Shown piece by piece: positions 19,517 through 29,640 of a stretch of DNA of 64,000 nt. Positions within the stretch are counted from its first letter, which is position 1, and every line of letters starts with the position of its first letter. The notes beneath the pieces are model-generated. The model was not told where the DNA came from. It saw nothing but the letters and a program-made list of their open reading frames with translations, and ran no database searches. This stretch comes from Cryoendolithus antarcticus (Eukaryota; Ascomycota; Dothideomycetes; Cladosporiales; Cladosporiaceae), in contig NAJO01000032.1 of assembly GCA_002077065.1 (NCBI GenBank), positions 186,001 through 250,000 on the forward strand. The letters are read 5' to 3'. The position numbers were made by a program, and so were the translations under genes.

Positions 19517-21574
19517 TCAAGTCGCCTTTCCATTCTCCGGGATAGTCTTCTCCTTCGCAACCTCCCTCTTCAGCTTCTCCCTCTCCTCCTTGTTAACCTC
19601 AGATCGCCTTCGAATATTACCCTGATCTCCAAAAACCTCCGGAACCAATTCCTTCTTATTGATCTTGCCCATGGCATTCCTCTTCAGCTCCGTCACGACA
19701 GCCAAATCTTGCGGAATCTTGTAAGCCACCAGCCGATCCTTCAGCGCTCGCCGCAAGTCCATGGCACCCCATTGCTTCCCGCCCTTGCCAGCAGTCTTGC
19801 CGAGCTCGGACAGCACGACGACGGCAGCGACTTTCTGGCCCCAGCTCTCGGATGGTAGCCCAACCACGGCACACTCGTGCACTTCAGGCAGTGAGAGTAG
19901 TTCCCTCTCGACTTCAAGTGCTGAGACTTTCTCACCACCAGTCTTGATGATATCCGCAGACTTCCGTCCTTGAATATAGTACGCCGGCCCAGTCGCCCAG
20001 TCGCCGCTCTTCCCTTTCCCAGAGCCAGGTACTTCGCGGCGAGCAGCGATATCACCTGTCTTGAACCACCCATCATCTGTGAACTCCTTTGCAGTGGCTT
20101 CAGGGTTGCGCCAGTACTCTGAGAAGATCGTAGGACCACGGAGTTGGATCTCGCCGTGGCGTTCTTTGCCATCTGCGGACTTCTCGCCGCCGATGGGTAT
20201 GATCGATACTTCGCCTGTGTCGTCATTGGTCTCGGCTAGACGTGCTTCGACAGAAGGCAGAGGCCAGCCGACTGAGCCATCGATACGATCGCTGTCGTCC
20301 AGGCCACATGAGATGGCCATGCCAACTTCTGTCATGCCGAAGCGTTCGAGGAGGGTGTTGCCACCCGAGAGAGCGATCCAGGCATCTTGTGTTGGCTTTG
20401 GCAACGCGGCTGAGCCGGAGATGTTGAGGCGCAGGTATTGCCGCGAAACTGCAGTCTTGGTGGCTGCCTGCATTTCAGGCGTCTGGCTGCCGAACGACTG
20501 CACCATTCTTGCCCACACTGTCGGTACGGCCGTGAAGAATGTGATAGGCGTTGGTCGAGTCTGTCCAGAGTGTCCGTTCAGCTGATCTTCCGGCAGGAAG
20601 GGTAGGGCCAGTCGTTTCCACACGTGATCTACGTTGAAAGGGTACATGAACTCGATGCTGCTGCCTGCTAGCAATGGAGCGAAGATCGCATTCACAGTGC
20701 CGTGAATGTGATGCAGCGGCAGCACATGCAGCAGCCGGTCCTTCGGCGTGTACTCCCAGGCCTTGTACAGACTGCTTGCTTGTGCTGCCACCGTCGCCTC
20801 TTTCAAGACCACACCCTTTGGCCTCGCTGTCGTGCCCGAGGTGTACAGCATCATGCCGCTCGCCACATCTTGCGCCGTACCCGTGATCTCGACATCTGAG
20901 ATCTCCTGGGATCCCTCCTCGAGTTTGTCCAATTGTGCGAACTTCGGCGTCTTCTCCAGTCCCTCCTTCAACACGTCTTTCGCCTGTGTAGCATATCTTG
21001 GTGTCGAGAGCAAGATCAATGCCTCGCTGTGATCAAGAATGTAGCGGAGTTCATGAGCAGGAAATGACGGAGCAAGAGGAAGGGCTATGGCGTTTGCAGC
21101 CAGTGTGGAAAGTAGAGTGACTGTAAGAAAGGTCGCGACTTAGCCTGTTGTCTTGACCGCCTTTAGATTGATGTTCGGAATGTGCGCACCTACATAGTCA
21201 TAGCCATTCTCGACAAGGAACGCGATGCGTTCACCTGAAAGGTCACCGCCCTCTTTCCCGGAAGACTGCACAAGGCGCTCTTTCGCCAGCGCCACATCAT
21301 GCAAGAGCGACCCGTATGTGAAGCTTTTGCCCGAGTCCGAGTTGACTACCGCGATCGATTTCGGGTCATGTTGCTTGATCGCCTCGAAGAAAGTAGATTG
21401 GTGGATGGATCCCATTCTCGAACAGTGAATAGAGAAGGCACGCGACTTTACTCCAAATGAAGAAGAAACGAATGACCGAGAGCAAGGGAAAGGAGGCACA
21501 AGTTTGAGCAATGTGAGAGATCTCTGCATGGACATGTCGAGAGCGAAGCCATTGACGAGGATGAGTGGTGACAT
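19517..21574 (-). CDS. AMP-dependent acyl-CoA synthetase, ACSF3/malonyl-CoA ligase-like
   Basis: Two exons (21574-21190, 21120-19517; 69-nt intron), 662 aa. The adenylate-forming core is complete: P-loop YTSGTTARPKGVV, LPLHHIHGTVNA, the A5 block GGNTLLERFGMTEVGMA, GWFKTGDIA, the hinge GRKSADIIKTGGEKVSALEVE and the catalytic Lys in NAMGKINKKEL. The closest layout I know is ACSF3 (malonyl/methylmalonyl-CoA synthetase, mitochondrial). The N-terminus before MGSIHQSTFF is rich in Arg, Leu and Ser (QRSLTLLKLVPPFPCSRSFVSSSFGVKSRAFS) and looks like a mitochondrial presequence, which supports an upstream Met. The first ATG is at 21574; start uncertainty is about 60 residues. Confidence 0.87.
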
Positions 21575-22211
21575 AGGTCATCGGCAAACGGGTTGGGAGT
21601 AATTGCCATGGGTTGACCTCGGAGGAATGATGTCGATGCGCCAAAACAGTCGACTGACGGCCCACAGAGATGTTCACACCTCCTCAGCTTCATGTATCTG
21701 CGCCATACGCTGCTATCGACTAAGCTGTAGCATCGACCCGCTGCTATCATCTCCGAACGACAAGCTCAAGTCCAACTCTTCCTCGCCTGTACCGCACAGG
21801 ACCTCCACTGCCATTGCCGCATCACTCGCCAGCCTCTTTGTAGCACGTTTCCCGGCGGGCGTATTCAATACTCGTCCTCGTCGTCGCTAGCAACCCAAAA
21901 CGCGTCTTCGCTCTATTCGACGTTGACTCTAGCAGATATCAGTTCCTTGCCTCCCCGATAGCCCAGGTTTGCGCATTCTCTACTCTGAACACCCGTAAAG
22001 CACTTTGAGCCTCTGCCAACTCACTTCTATTCTATTGCGCAGCACTAGTGGTTACCGCCATGGTTGCTGCTTGATCTAAAACTCTCTACCAAGGTCTGTT
22101 CCTCGAAGGTCTCCAGCCTTCTTCAAATTGTCTCACATGCGGGCGACCTTATTCAAGGGGTGGGACTTTATCTCCAACCTCATCGCTGCCTCTTTTGCAA
22201 AGACGGACTGG
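21575..22211. other. Intergenic region at the left edge of the accessory island
   Basis: About 640 bp holding the promoter of the acyl-CoA synthetase gene and the 3' side of the 2EXR-like pseudogene. No supported gene. Confidence 0.4.
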
Positions 22212-23284
22212 CTAGCGAGGACACATAGGGCAGTCCGGAAACTGCTCGTTATTTTGATTGCGTGTCTTGAAAGAGAGGACTGGTAGCTCGCCCCCGAATT
22301 GCCGGGCATGCTCGGCCTCGTCACTCGCCAGATACAACATCACAGTTGTGAGATTGCTCAAGCGCATACCTCGCAGTCCCGTGGACTGAAGACGAAACTC
22401 CATGGCCGACCGATTGCGAAAAGCTGTATCATAGCAAAGAGATCCAGTCTCTTCAACCATCTGCAGATACTTTGTATGTACACGCCGCAGATGTCCCTCC
22501 CTTGGAGAAACACTTAGATTGAACTTAACCTCGAAGCCGAAGTTCTTCAGGAGTTCGTATCGCGCCTCCCGTCGCAGACGCTTCTTGATATTGAAGAGCG
22601 CAATAGCCTGCTTGACCTGGACATGTTGTCTTTCGCCCGTGAACACCATGCCATTACTCAGGCTTCGCATGCACCATTGTAGAATTCTAGCACGAATTTC
22701 AGCAGGAACACGATTAAGCAAAAGACATGCTTGGTGGAGAGCGACTGGCGGCGTAGGAGTAGGAGGCGCGGCGTGGGTAGGCGGGGTGTTATTTGCCGGC
22801 AGCGCTGGCGCGACAGAGGTTTGCAGTGAAGAGAGCGCTTGCAAGGTGGCGGTCGACGCAACAAGAGGTGAAGGCGCGGCGTGAATAGGCAAGACTCTGT
22901 CTGCCGGCAGGGCTAGCGGGATAGAGGTTTGCGGCAAAGAGAGCGCTTGCGACGTGGCGGTCGGCGCGATAGGAGGTGAAGGCACGGCCTGGCCAGGCGA
23001 GGTAATACCTGTTTCTGTCGGTAGGGCTGGCGCGAGGTGGGCTTGCGTCGGAGACGGTAAGTTTTAAGAGAGTATCGAATCGTGGGCATGCCATTCTATC
23101 GGCAACGGCGTGGGCGAGGCTGCCTGCAAATCCGCAGGTGCTTTCTGGCTAGGCTCTGACGCTTATAGAGGGAGGTTACTGCTGTCTTGCGATAGATTAG
23201 CTACGAAGGTATTAGCTCTGCGCAGTCAAAGTGAGGCTGGAAGTCAAGAAGAGACTAACCTTGCTGTGTCTGGCGCCTAGGCAT
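22212..23284 (-). pseudogene. 2EXR/F-box-like protein gene with in-frame stop
   Basis: A good model has exon 1 at 23284-23260 (MPRRQTQQ), an intron of 104 nt, then one long frame from 23155 to 22212. That frame carries a TAA at 23064-23066 where a CAA (Gln) would restore it. The C-terminal 170 residues have LLNRVPAEIRARILQWCMRSL, like the opening helix of the fungal F-box/2EXR-type families, followed by basic, aromatic-rich sequence. The N-terminal part is Ala/Pro-rich and built from tandem repeats. Beyond the stop no ATG restarts the repeat region, so the gene looks disabled unless readthrough occurs. Family naming is tentative. Confidence 0.55.
22795..23040. repeat. Coding minisatellite, about 108-114 bp unit
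   Basis: Three imperfect copies begin near 22795, 22903 and 23017, each starting with a G(C/T)CGG(C/T)AG-GGCT-like core and containing AGAGAGCGCTTGC. The period is 108 then 114 bp, a multiple of three, so copies encode about 36-38 aa Ala/Pro repeats in the 2EXR-like frame. Confidence 0.7.
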
Positions 23285-23924
23285 TGACGTTAGGATCTAA
23301 GGGCTGGGGCACTGAAGAGCTGGTGTAGAGGAGCGTTCTGGCGTTGAGTAAGGCCGATTTTGGGCGTGTTCGGCCTGCTGTGCTTCTTCTGTCGCAGGGT
23401 CGATATCATGCTGAGGACGTGCGGTTTTCTCCGGTTGTTAACTTTTATTAGGTGTCTTACGCTGGTCCTTGTTAGCGTCTCGATCAGCACGACGCTGTGC
23501 GTGCTCATCGTGAGCTTTGCTGTCTTCGACGCTGGCTCCATTGCGGTGAGTATGACAGAGAAATATGAAGCGGAGAGGAGTCAAGTCGCGCTCGCTCGTG
23601 ATCAGTAAGATGAGCGAGGGTGAGCCGAAATATCACTAAACTACTATTGTCAGGCTCAAATGAAATACAGCTCAAAGCAGCAAGCAGGCGGCGTACGTCA
23701 ACAGCCTCGATATCCTCTTTATAGCGCTCTGTATACTTCGCAGATACTCCGCCTCCCCAATATCCGCCGCTCGCATCTCAAGCTGTACTCACGACTATAT
23801 CGACCAGTTGAAAGCACTCCCGCCCTCGACCATCACTGCAAGTACCCGCGAGTACTCAGCTAATCACTCACACGCTAAAATCTTACTTATCTCTTCTATA
23901 GCTACAATCCCTACACTCGATAAG
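23285..23924. other. Intergenic; divergent pseudogene promoters
   Basis: A small ATG frame on the minus strand (23541 to about 23290, with a possible internal GTAAGA donor) is open but shows no recognisable domain. The rest is non-coding as far as I can see. Confidence 0.3.
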
Positions 23925-24703
23925 ATGGAGTCACCACTGAAGCGAAAGAAACCCAGCGCCAACGCGAACCCAGACCGCAAGCGCTTTGGCCATCCCCCTA
24001 CATCGAGAAGGACTACGGCTTACTCGTTAGAGAGGTCAAGCTCAACGACAATGTCTTCTGCCGCATGTGCAACCTCAGCTTCGCAGAACAAGACGAGCTC
24101 GTTGTTCGCTGCCTTCACCTTATGCGTTCGACTAAGCACGGAAAGGTAGCGGATGCGGATATCAAGGGGTATAAAGGGCAAGGCATCTGGTGCAAGCGAG
24201 GTCAAGTGCCTAAGCTCTGGATGCTTCCAAGCACGGACAACATCGTATACAGAAAGCTCTGGATACTCCACGATGCAGAGCCGCTAAAGGCGAAGTTTGC
24301 CTGCCTTAGATACTCGGCAATGGAGCACAAGATTGAGCAGTTCGCATCCGCAGCTGAGGAGTGGGACGACAGTCCCGACAAGGCGCCGCCGATGCAATGG
24401 TGCAAGCCGTATCAGGCTCGCAGCGACAGATACCTCTATCACTTCATCAAGCACCAATAGGAGCGCATACAGAAACCTCCAAAGCTTCAGAACCCGATAC
24501 TCGCCTCGCAGTCCGAGGACAAGCGGAGAGTGGAGAAGGCGCCAAAGTTGCCTGCGCCAATATGAGGTTCCGCACTACGCACAAACGCATTCAACTTCGA
24601 GGATGCGAAGATCACGTTCAGTCTTCTGTCAGAGCAGGCAGAGCCGTTGGCGGAGAGGGAGGGGGCATGGCCTACTACTGTTGCATTGAACCTAGTGATC
24701 TAG
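23925..24703 (+). pseudogene. Degenerate hypothetical gene: frameshift plus three in-frame stops
   Basis: An ATG at 23925 opens a basic N-terminus (ESPLKRKKPSANANPDRKRFGHP). At the C5 run 23994-23998 the coding signal jumps to another frame, which continues with YIEKDYGLLVREVKLNDNVF and CRMCNLSF. One frame then runs through TAG 24458-24460, TGA 24563-24565 and TAG 24701-24703, with plainly protein-like sequence between them (for example ALRTNAFNFEDAKITFSLLS). Single C-to-T changes (CAG, CGA, CAG) would explain all three stops. I do not recognise the family; CxxC and a WCKRG block suggest a small zinc or DNA-related domain. It sits head to head with the 2EXR-like pseudogene. Confidence 0.65.
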
Positions 24704-24826
24704 TATCTCACGCTGATCGAACCCATAGCTGAAGGCGTGAATCTCTTAAGTTCCAATGCGTACTGCTCATGCTCATATACGTTAAGCTGCGGCAGCCGCT
24801 TGGCTACCAATGTGACGTTGAGATGC

Positions 24827-26722
24827 TCACTCATCATCACTGTCCGACGCGTACACGATCTCCTCCGCCATAGCCTGCTCATATGCTGATGTCCTCCTCG
24901 CTGAAGTCCTCACCAGGGGCGCCTTCACTTCAATCACTTCAGCTGACTCGAATCCCTCGTCCATCTCGTCTTCCTCCGCTGCTCCACCTTCAGCTTGCCC
25001 ATCTTCATCACCCGCAGTCAGCAAGACATACCCTTGTCTCCCTTGTCTTTGAACCCTGTCAAGCGCGTTTTGTGCCTTCCACAATTCTTCCCACACAATG
25101 CATGCATCATCTTGTAGACCTGCTTTGCTTGCTCGACGTTCCATCATCTCGATTTCTTGCGGCTTGTATCGAGTATTCGCGACCCCTAGACTCCACTTCA
25201 CAGCTCTCCTGAACGCTTCCATCATTACAGCCTGGTCAGCTAGGCTTGTCGGCTTGTCTCTGCGCCTGCATATACTATGAGCAAAAGCTCTTGCAAATTC
25301 GGCCCATTGTCCTGAGTCCCGTCTATCAACCTTGATCTCCCACCCTCGAATGACCTCGTAGCAAATGCACCACATTTTGTCGAATTCGGTAAACTTGGGA
25401 TCGACAAAGAGCACGACCTGTGCAATTGCATCTACGTGATCCGCGAGTGGCAATTTTTCGTCCTTCAATTGCTTGCTAACGGAAACTTTGTTAACGATGC
25501 CTTTTGCAACTGTTCCTAGTCGAAGGAACTTGTCAAGTGAGGGAGCTCGGGCAAGGCGCACAAAGTCTTGCACACTGAACGTATGCCGGATCGCGCTTTG
25601 TCTTATCTCGTGCCAAATCAGGTGCTCTGATGACCCACGGTACTGGAAACCCCCGTTAGTATATGGTCGCTGCTTGCGCGTGGCATCGTGTAATGGCGGC
25701 ACAAAGAAAGCTTCCTCTCGGGCAACATGCATAGTGTCGATCACAGAGATAGAACCTGTACGCTCACCGAGCTCATAACACTTCATTGCCTTGTGTAGAA
25801 CCCAGACTAGCATACTAGACGTCGAGATGAATGGCGTAGACTCCTTGTGATGGTCCAGGTGATTAATTACATCGTTCCACTCCAAATCAGCTGCCATAGG
25901 CGCTGAACGAGGGCGAGTCTTTGCGTTCATGAATCTCCCACACACAAAGCGTTCCGGCGAATTCAGACCTTGGCTCTTCGAGTCCCAGTAGCGGAACAGC
26001 AGCTCGGGTAGTTCAGGCTTTGCTAGCTCTTCAAGCGGCGCAACTAGATCTAGTACTGCCTCGTCTGCCTCAACCTGCGTCAGCATAAGCTGAGTTCCAT
26101 TGTAGCGCGTAAACACTACCTTGGCTCTTTCTTCGCGTGCCTTTCTGCGTAGCATTGTTGACAATCGAGAAGGAGAGGAACTTGAACTAGGCATTGGAGG
26201 AGCCCTTGCTCGGCGTGGTGTTATCACATCAACTGGCACAGCTATGCCGTACTCGTACTGTGCAAGATCGAGCACTCGACGCCTTTTGCGAGTGCTTCGA
26301 GCGGGTGGATCGTCGTCTCCATTGTCTTCGTCGTCGTCTCCACTACCTTGCATAGCCACATTCGCCTCAGTACGCTTCCGGGGCGTGTTTGGCGTTCTTA
26401 GCGGCGAGCTTAGCGTAGTAGCTGCGATTAATGCGTCGACCTTTGTCTTAAGATCACCGCGCAACTGCTCCTCCTCGATTGTAGCGGGCGGCTGAGTGAC
26501 AAGCTGCCACGACTTGCGTGGTAGCTCGGCCTTAGCACATTGCGCTTGTAGCTGGCGTACATTGATGCCGTCCTTCAAGCCGCAAGCGTGAAGAGCGTCT
26601 TTGAAGATGTCGTTGAAGACGGCCACGCGTTGCGGCCATTCGAGTCTGCTATCACCCTTGAGTTGCCATAAAACGTGCCGTTGTTCATGCGTCCAGACAT
26701 TGTGGACGCCGGTAGTAGGCAT
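24827..26722 (-). CDS. DUF7587-type protein with SANT-like N-terminus
   Basis: Intronless, about 631 aa from the ATG at 26722; the frame extends upstream but only through non-ATG codons. Residues about 8-45 (VWTHEQRHVLWQLKGD...WPQRVAVFNDIF) look like a SANT/Myb-type helical domain. An acidic and basic linker follows (GSGDDDEDNGDDDPPARSTRKRRR), a likely nuclear signal. The central block LLFRYWDSKSQGLNSPERFVCGRF and SSMLVWVLHKAMKCYE matches the DUF7587 family, which is expanded in Dothideomycetes. The C-terminal tail is acidic. Function is unknown. Unlike its two neighbours it has no stops, so it is probably still expressed or recently inserted. Confidence 0.75.
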   Translation of the reverse strand: MPTTGVHNVWTHEQRHVLWQLKGDSRLEWPQRVAVFNDIFKDALHACGLKDGINVRQLQAQCAKAELPRKSWQLVTQPPATIEEEQLRGDLKTKVDALIAATTLSSPLRTPNTPRKRTEANVAMQGSGDDDEDNGDDDPPARSTRKRRRVLDLAQYEYGIAVPVDVITPRRARAPPMPSSSSSPSRLSTMLRRKAREERAKVVFTRYNGTQLMLTQVEADEAVLDLVAPLEELAKPELPELLFRYWDSKSQGLNSPERFVCGRFMNAKTRPRSAPMAADLEWNDVINHLDHHKESTPFISTSSMLVWVLHKAMKCYELGERTGSISVIDTMHVAREEAFFVPPLHDATRKQRPYTNGGFQYRGSSEHLIWHEIRQSAIRHTFSVQDFVRLARAPSLDKFLRLGTVAKGIVNKVSVSKQLKDEKLPLADHVDAIAQVVLFVDPKFTEFDKMWCICYEVIRGWEIKVDRRDSGQWAEFARAFAHSICRRRDKPTSLADQAVMMEAFRRAVKWSLGVANTRYKPQEIEMMERRASKAGLQDDACIVWEELWKAQNALDRVQRQGRQGYVLLTAGDEDGQAEGGAAEEDEMDEGFESAEVIEVKAPLVRTSARRTSAYEQAMAEEIVYASDSDDE

Positions 26723-26994
26723 ATTGTATGACTGAGCTCGACTTTCAGAGCTGATAGTGTGAAGTGTGAGAAGAAAGTGAAGTGAGAAATGGGTCTTGAT
26801 GAGAGAAGCTAGGGAGACGAAGTGAGGAACTGCCTGATAACACACTTACCTGAAAGTGAGGACATCTATTAGCTCGTGACCCCTCATGCTAGATTGAGTC
26901 AAATGCGTGCATGTGCTGCCATGAGATCAAAAGGAGGAAGGGACCATGAACCAAGGATGCTCTCCCGCCAAGACCCGCAACCGAGGACATCTAT

Positions 26995-27794
26995 ATGACC
27001 AGTCAGCACCTGGCTATTGACATAGCTCGGAGCATCTCGAGCATGGCAGACCTGTCATTTCTTCCATCCGTGGTTGCATTTGAGGACGGTCTTGCATTCG
27101 AACGATTGCAGCCGATCACGGACTTTCGCGTCAACCATGATGGACACCCAGCGGAGTCGCGAATACTCTACCTCTGCCAAAAGATATCGCCTTCTAGAGA
27201 CGAGATCGCTGTCCTCAAAGTCAAGGTCCAGTAGGTCTTGATTACTGCTCACTACCTGACAGATCGCTACAGCTTGCTGACAAGAGTAGGATACCAGACA
27301 CAGCATTGTCGGTAACTCCACCAGCTAGAGGACCGAGTGACACGAGTATCGCAGAGATCAAGGCATTACAGATGTTCTCCAAAGCTGACACGCCGTTTGG
27401 TCCCCACCTGATTGCCACAAAGACTGTCGCGGATCCAAATCCGTTGCTCCCGAATGGCTATATCACGTATACGGTCATGTCAAGGCTGCCAGGCCCATCG
27501 CTGCTAGCCCTCGGATACTGGAGTATGCCTACGGAGAAACGACAGATCATACAGCATCACTTCTTGGCAGCACTCAAAGGCATCCGCACAGTTGGCATCG
27601 AGCCAGGCGATAAAGGCCTACGCAACATCCTTTGGGATGAGGCCTCCCAAAGATGCAGTCTTGTCGATTTCGAAACCTGGAGCATATTCAGTGGCATTGC
27701 GGTAGACGACGAGGTCGAATTTCAGGCTTGGGGACTTGCAAGCAGACCACCAAGTCCGAATTGGTGGGCAGAATTTGGCATCAAGACTGCATGA
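26995..27794 (+). CDS. Protein kinase/phosphotransferase-like protein
   Basis: Two exons, best read as 26995-27225 and 27273-27794 (47-nt intron, branch CTGAC), about 250 aa. ILYLCQKI...DEIAVLKVK resembles the beta-3 strand with its ATP-binding Lys. The later GDKGLRNILWD...CSLVDFETW resembles the catalytic and metal loops of aminoglycoside-phosphotransferase-like fungal kinases. The usual HGD motif is missing (EPGDKGLRN) and DFG reads DFE, so activity is doubtful. An alternative donor at 27231 would give a 32-nt intron, which is too short. The start could also be the internal Met at 27043. Confidence 0.65.
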
Positions 27795-28066
27795 TGCTCG
27801 ATAGGAGCATGCTCGTCAGTCACCAGCGGTCGTCACCAATTCGACCGAACGGCGCAATGCGGACAAAGCGAGTGTTGTGGTTAGACACATGTTGCATGCG
27901 CCATTCCGCAAATTTGTCTACATTCCACGGTGAAAAATTGCATGGCTACGTTGTTGACATCTCGCCCTTCTCATGCATTGGGTCTTGTCTACAATTTCCT
28001 GTGTATAGACTACTCGCTTCAGAAGCACCAAATACGACTTCCAACTCAGCTGAGGTCCACCGCATA

Positions 28067-29640
28067 ATGGCTCGTTCACGCACAGTTTCAACCACGGCCA
28101 AGTCTTCGCCCTTGCGTACCACGAAAGGCAAGACTGCGAGTCCAGCTGCAAAAGGTCGCGCATCACAGCGCAAGCCAACACCCTCAGCCAAAGTCGTAGG
28201 GACCACTGCCGATACGGTTTGCACTGGGAGAGTAACTAAGTCCGCAGCAGCCAGAGGTGCAGCTTCTCCTGCAAAGCGTGCTACTTCACAGACTGTCTCA
28301 TCCCCGAAGCGTGCAGCTTCGCCCGCAAAGCGTACGGCGTCACCCGCAGAGCACTCCACATCACCAGCGAAGAGTCCTGCGAAGGCTCGCAAGAAGATCG
28401 CCGACCCAGCCTTGCTTCTCCGACTTGCTCGCTCAGCTAGTCCAGCAAAAGCAGATCTGAAGTCACCAAGTCCAGGTCCTCAATTCACTGGCGAAGGGAG
28501 ATCCGATGTCTACACGAGATGGGACCTCGAGCAGTTCACATCCAATGTCAACAATGCAATTGAGAGCCTCGATGGTGGCATGAAAGGCCGACGTGCAGCA
28601 TGGTCTCTGCTTCAGAAGAACGTCCCGTTAGATGGGAACTCCAAAGCCGGTGAAACAGACTCCGCAAAGGAGGGCAGAGTCTTCTACAGAAAGTTGAAGA
28701 AAGCTCTGAAGGCTGATATGGGCCCGGAGTTTGACGAGGCATGGAAGAAAGGATTTTCTGCTGGGCAGCTAGGCCGTTATCTGAAGAGCACTGGAGAGGA
28801 CGTCCATGAGATCGTCGGAACGCCAGTTGCCTCACCGCCACGTGGCAGGGGCGTGACTCTTAGGAGTCCGAACGCAGGGCGGTCGAAGAGTCCCGCCAAG
28901 GTCGAAGAGGGACGTGTGTCGAAGCCCGGAAGTCCCTCGAAAGTTCGGAGTTCATCGAAGACGCCTGTCAACCCAACAAAGACACGAGCTCAAAGTCCAC
29001 TCAAGAAGATGAATTCGGGCGACTCGGGCGTCGTGATCTTCGACCAGACAAAAGAGAAGCGGCTTCAGTCTCCTGCGAAGCCCGGTGCCACCATGAACGG
29101 CAAAGGCAAATACACCGCAAGTCCAGCTCGACCCTACAGCGACAATCGAGGTTGTTTAGTACACACTCGTGGCGAAGTCATCTCCTGTACCAATCTTGAA
29201 TCCATCTCAGACCAGAAGGGCAAACACAATCCCTTTTTTGAGACCTTGCCTGCTCCGGAAGTCTGGCATCGTCGCATGCCACCCTACTTTCCATTTGGAG
29301 AGACGCCGCTAATGGAGGCGTATGTGAGCCGAGAGATCGATGAAGACTTGAAGCGAGGTGAGCTAAGTATTGCGGACTTGTATGTACAGAATGCTGACAC
29401 CACGCAGGCGTCGCACACGACGAAGAAGTACAGAAAAGGAACCGCTCAGTCGTGGGCAGAGTCTTCAATGTTGGGCAGAAGGCTGCTTCCTACATGGGTT
29501 CAATGGTGCCGTGGAAGCGTAGTGAGAACCGGCGATACCCTCCTGCTTGGTCTCTGCCCGATGTGGATGACTGTGAGATTGATGTGTTTGCTCGGCTAGG
29601 CGATGGCAAGGCGCCGATGAGTAAGAACGGCAGGGCGTAA
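28067..29640 (+). CDS. SPAK-repeat, basic low-complexity protein
   Basis: Two exons (28067-29357, 29408-29640), 507 aa. The N-terminal third is built of short SPAKR/SPAKS motifs (at least six) in a Lys/Ser/Pro/Ala-rich chain, as in chromatin- or microtubule-binding tails. Such S-P sites are typical CDK or MAPK targets. A folded region follows (TRWDLEQFTSNVNNAIESLDGGMKGRRAAW...), then a second SP-rich linker. The spliced C-terminus contains VVGRVFNVGQKAASYMGSMVPW. The splice G|GTGAGC...CAG|GC keeps frame and is convincing. I know no family; nuclear location is inference from composition. Confidence 0.72.

Noticed and set aside
21575..26900. A transposon carrying the DUF7587 gene
   Set aside because: I could not find terminal repeats, target-site duplications or transposase/reverse transcriptase motifs by eye.
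27231..27262. A 32-nt intron in the kinase-like gene
   Set aside because: Too short for efficient splicing; a 47-nt alternative keeps the same downstream frame.
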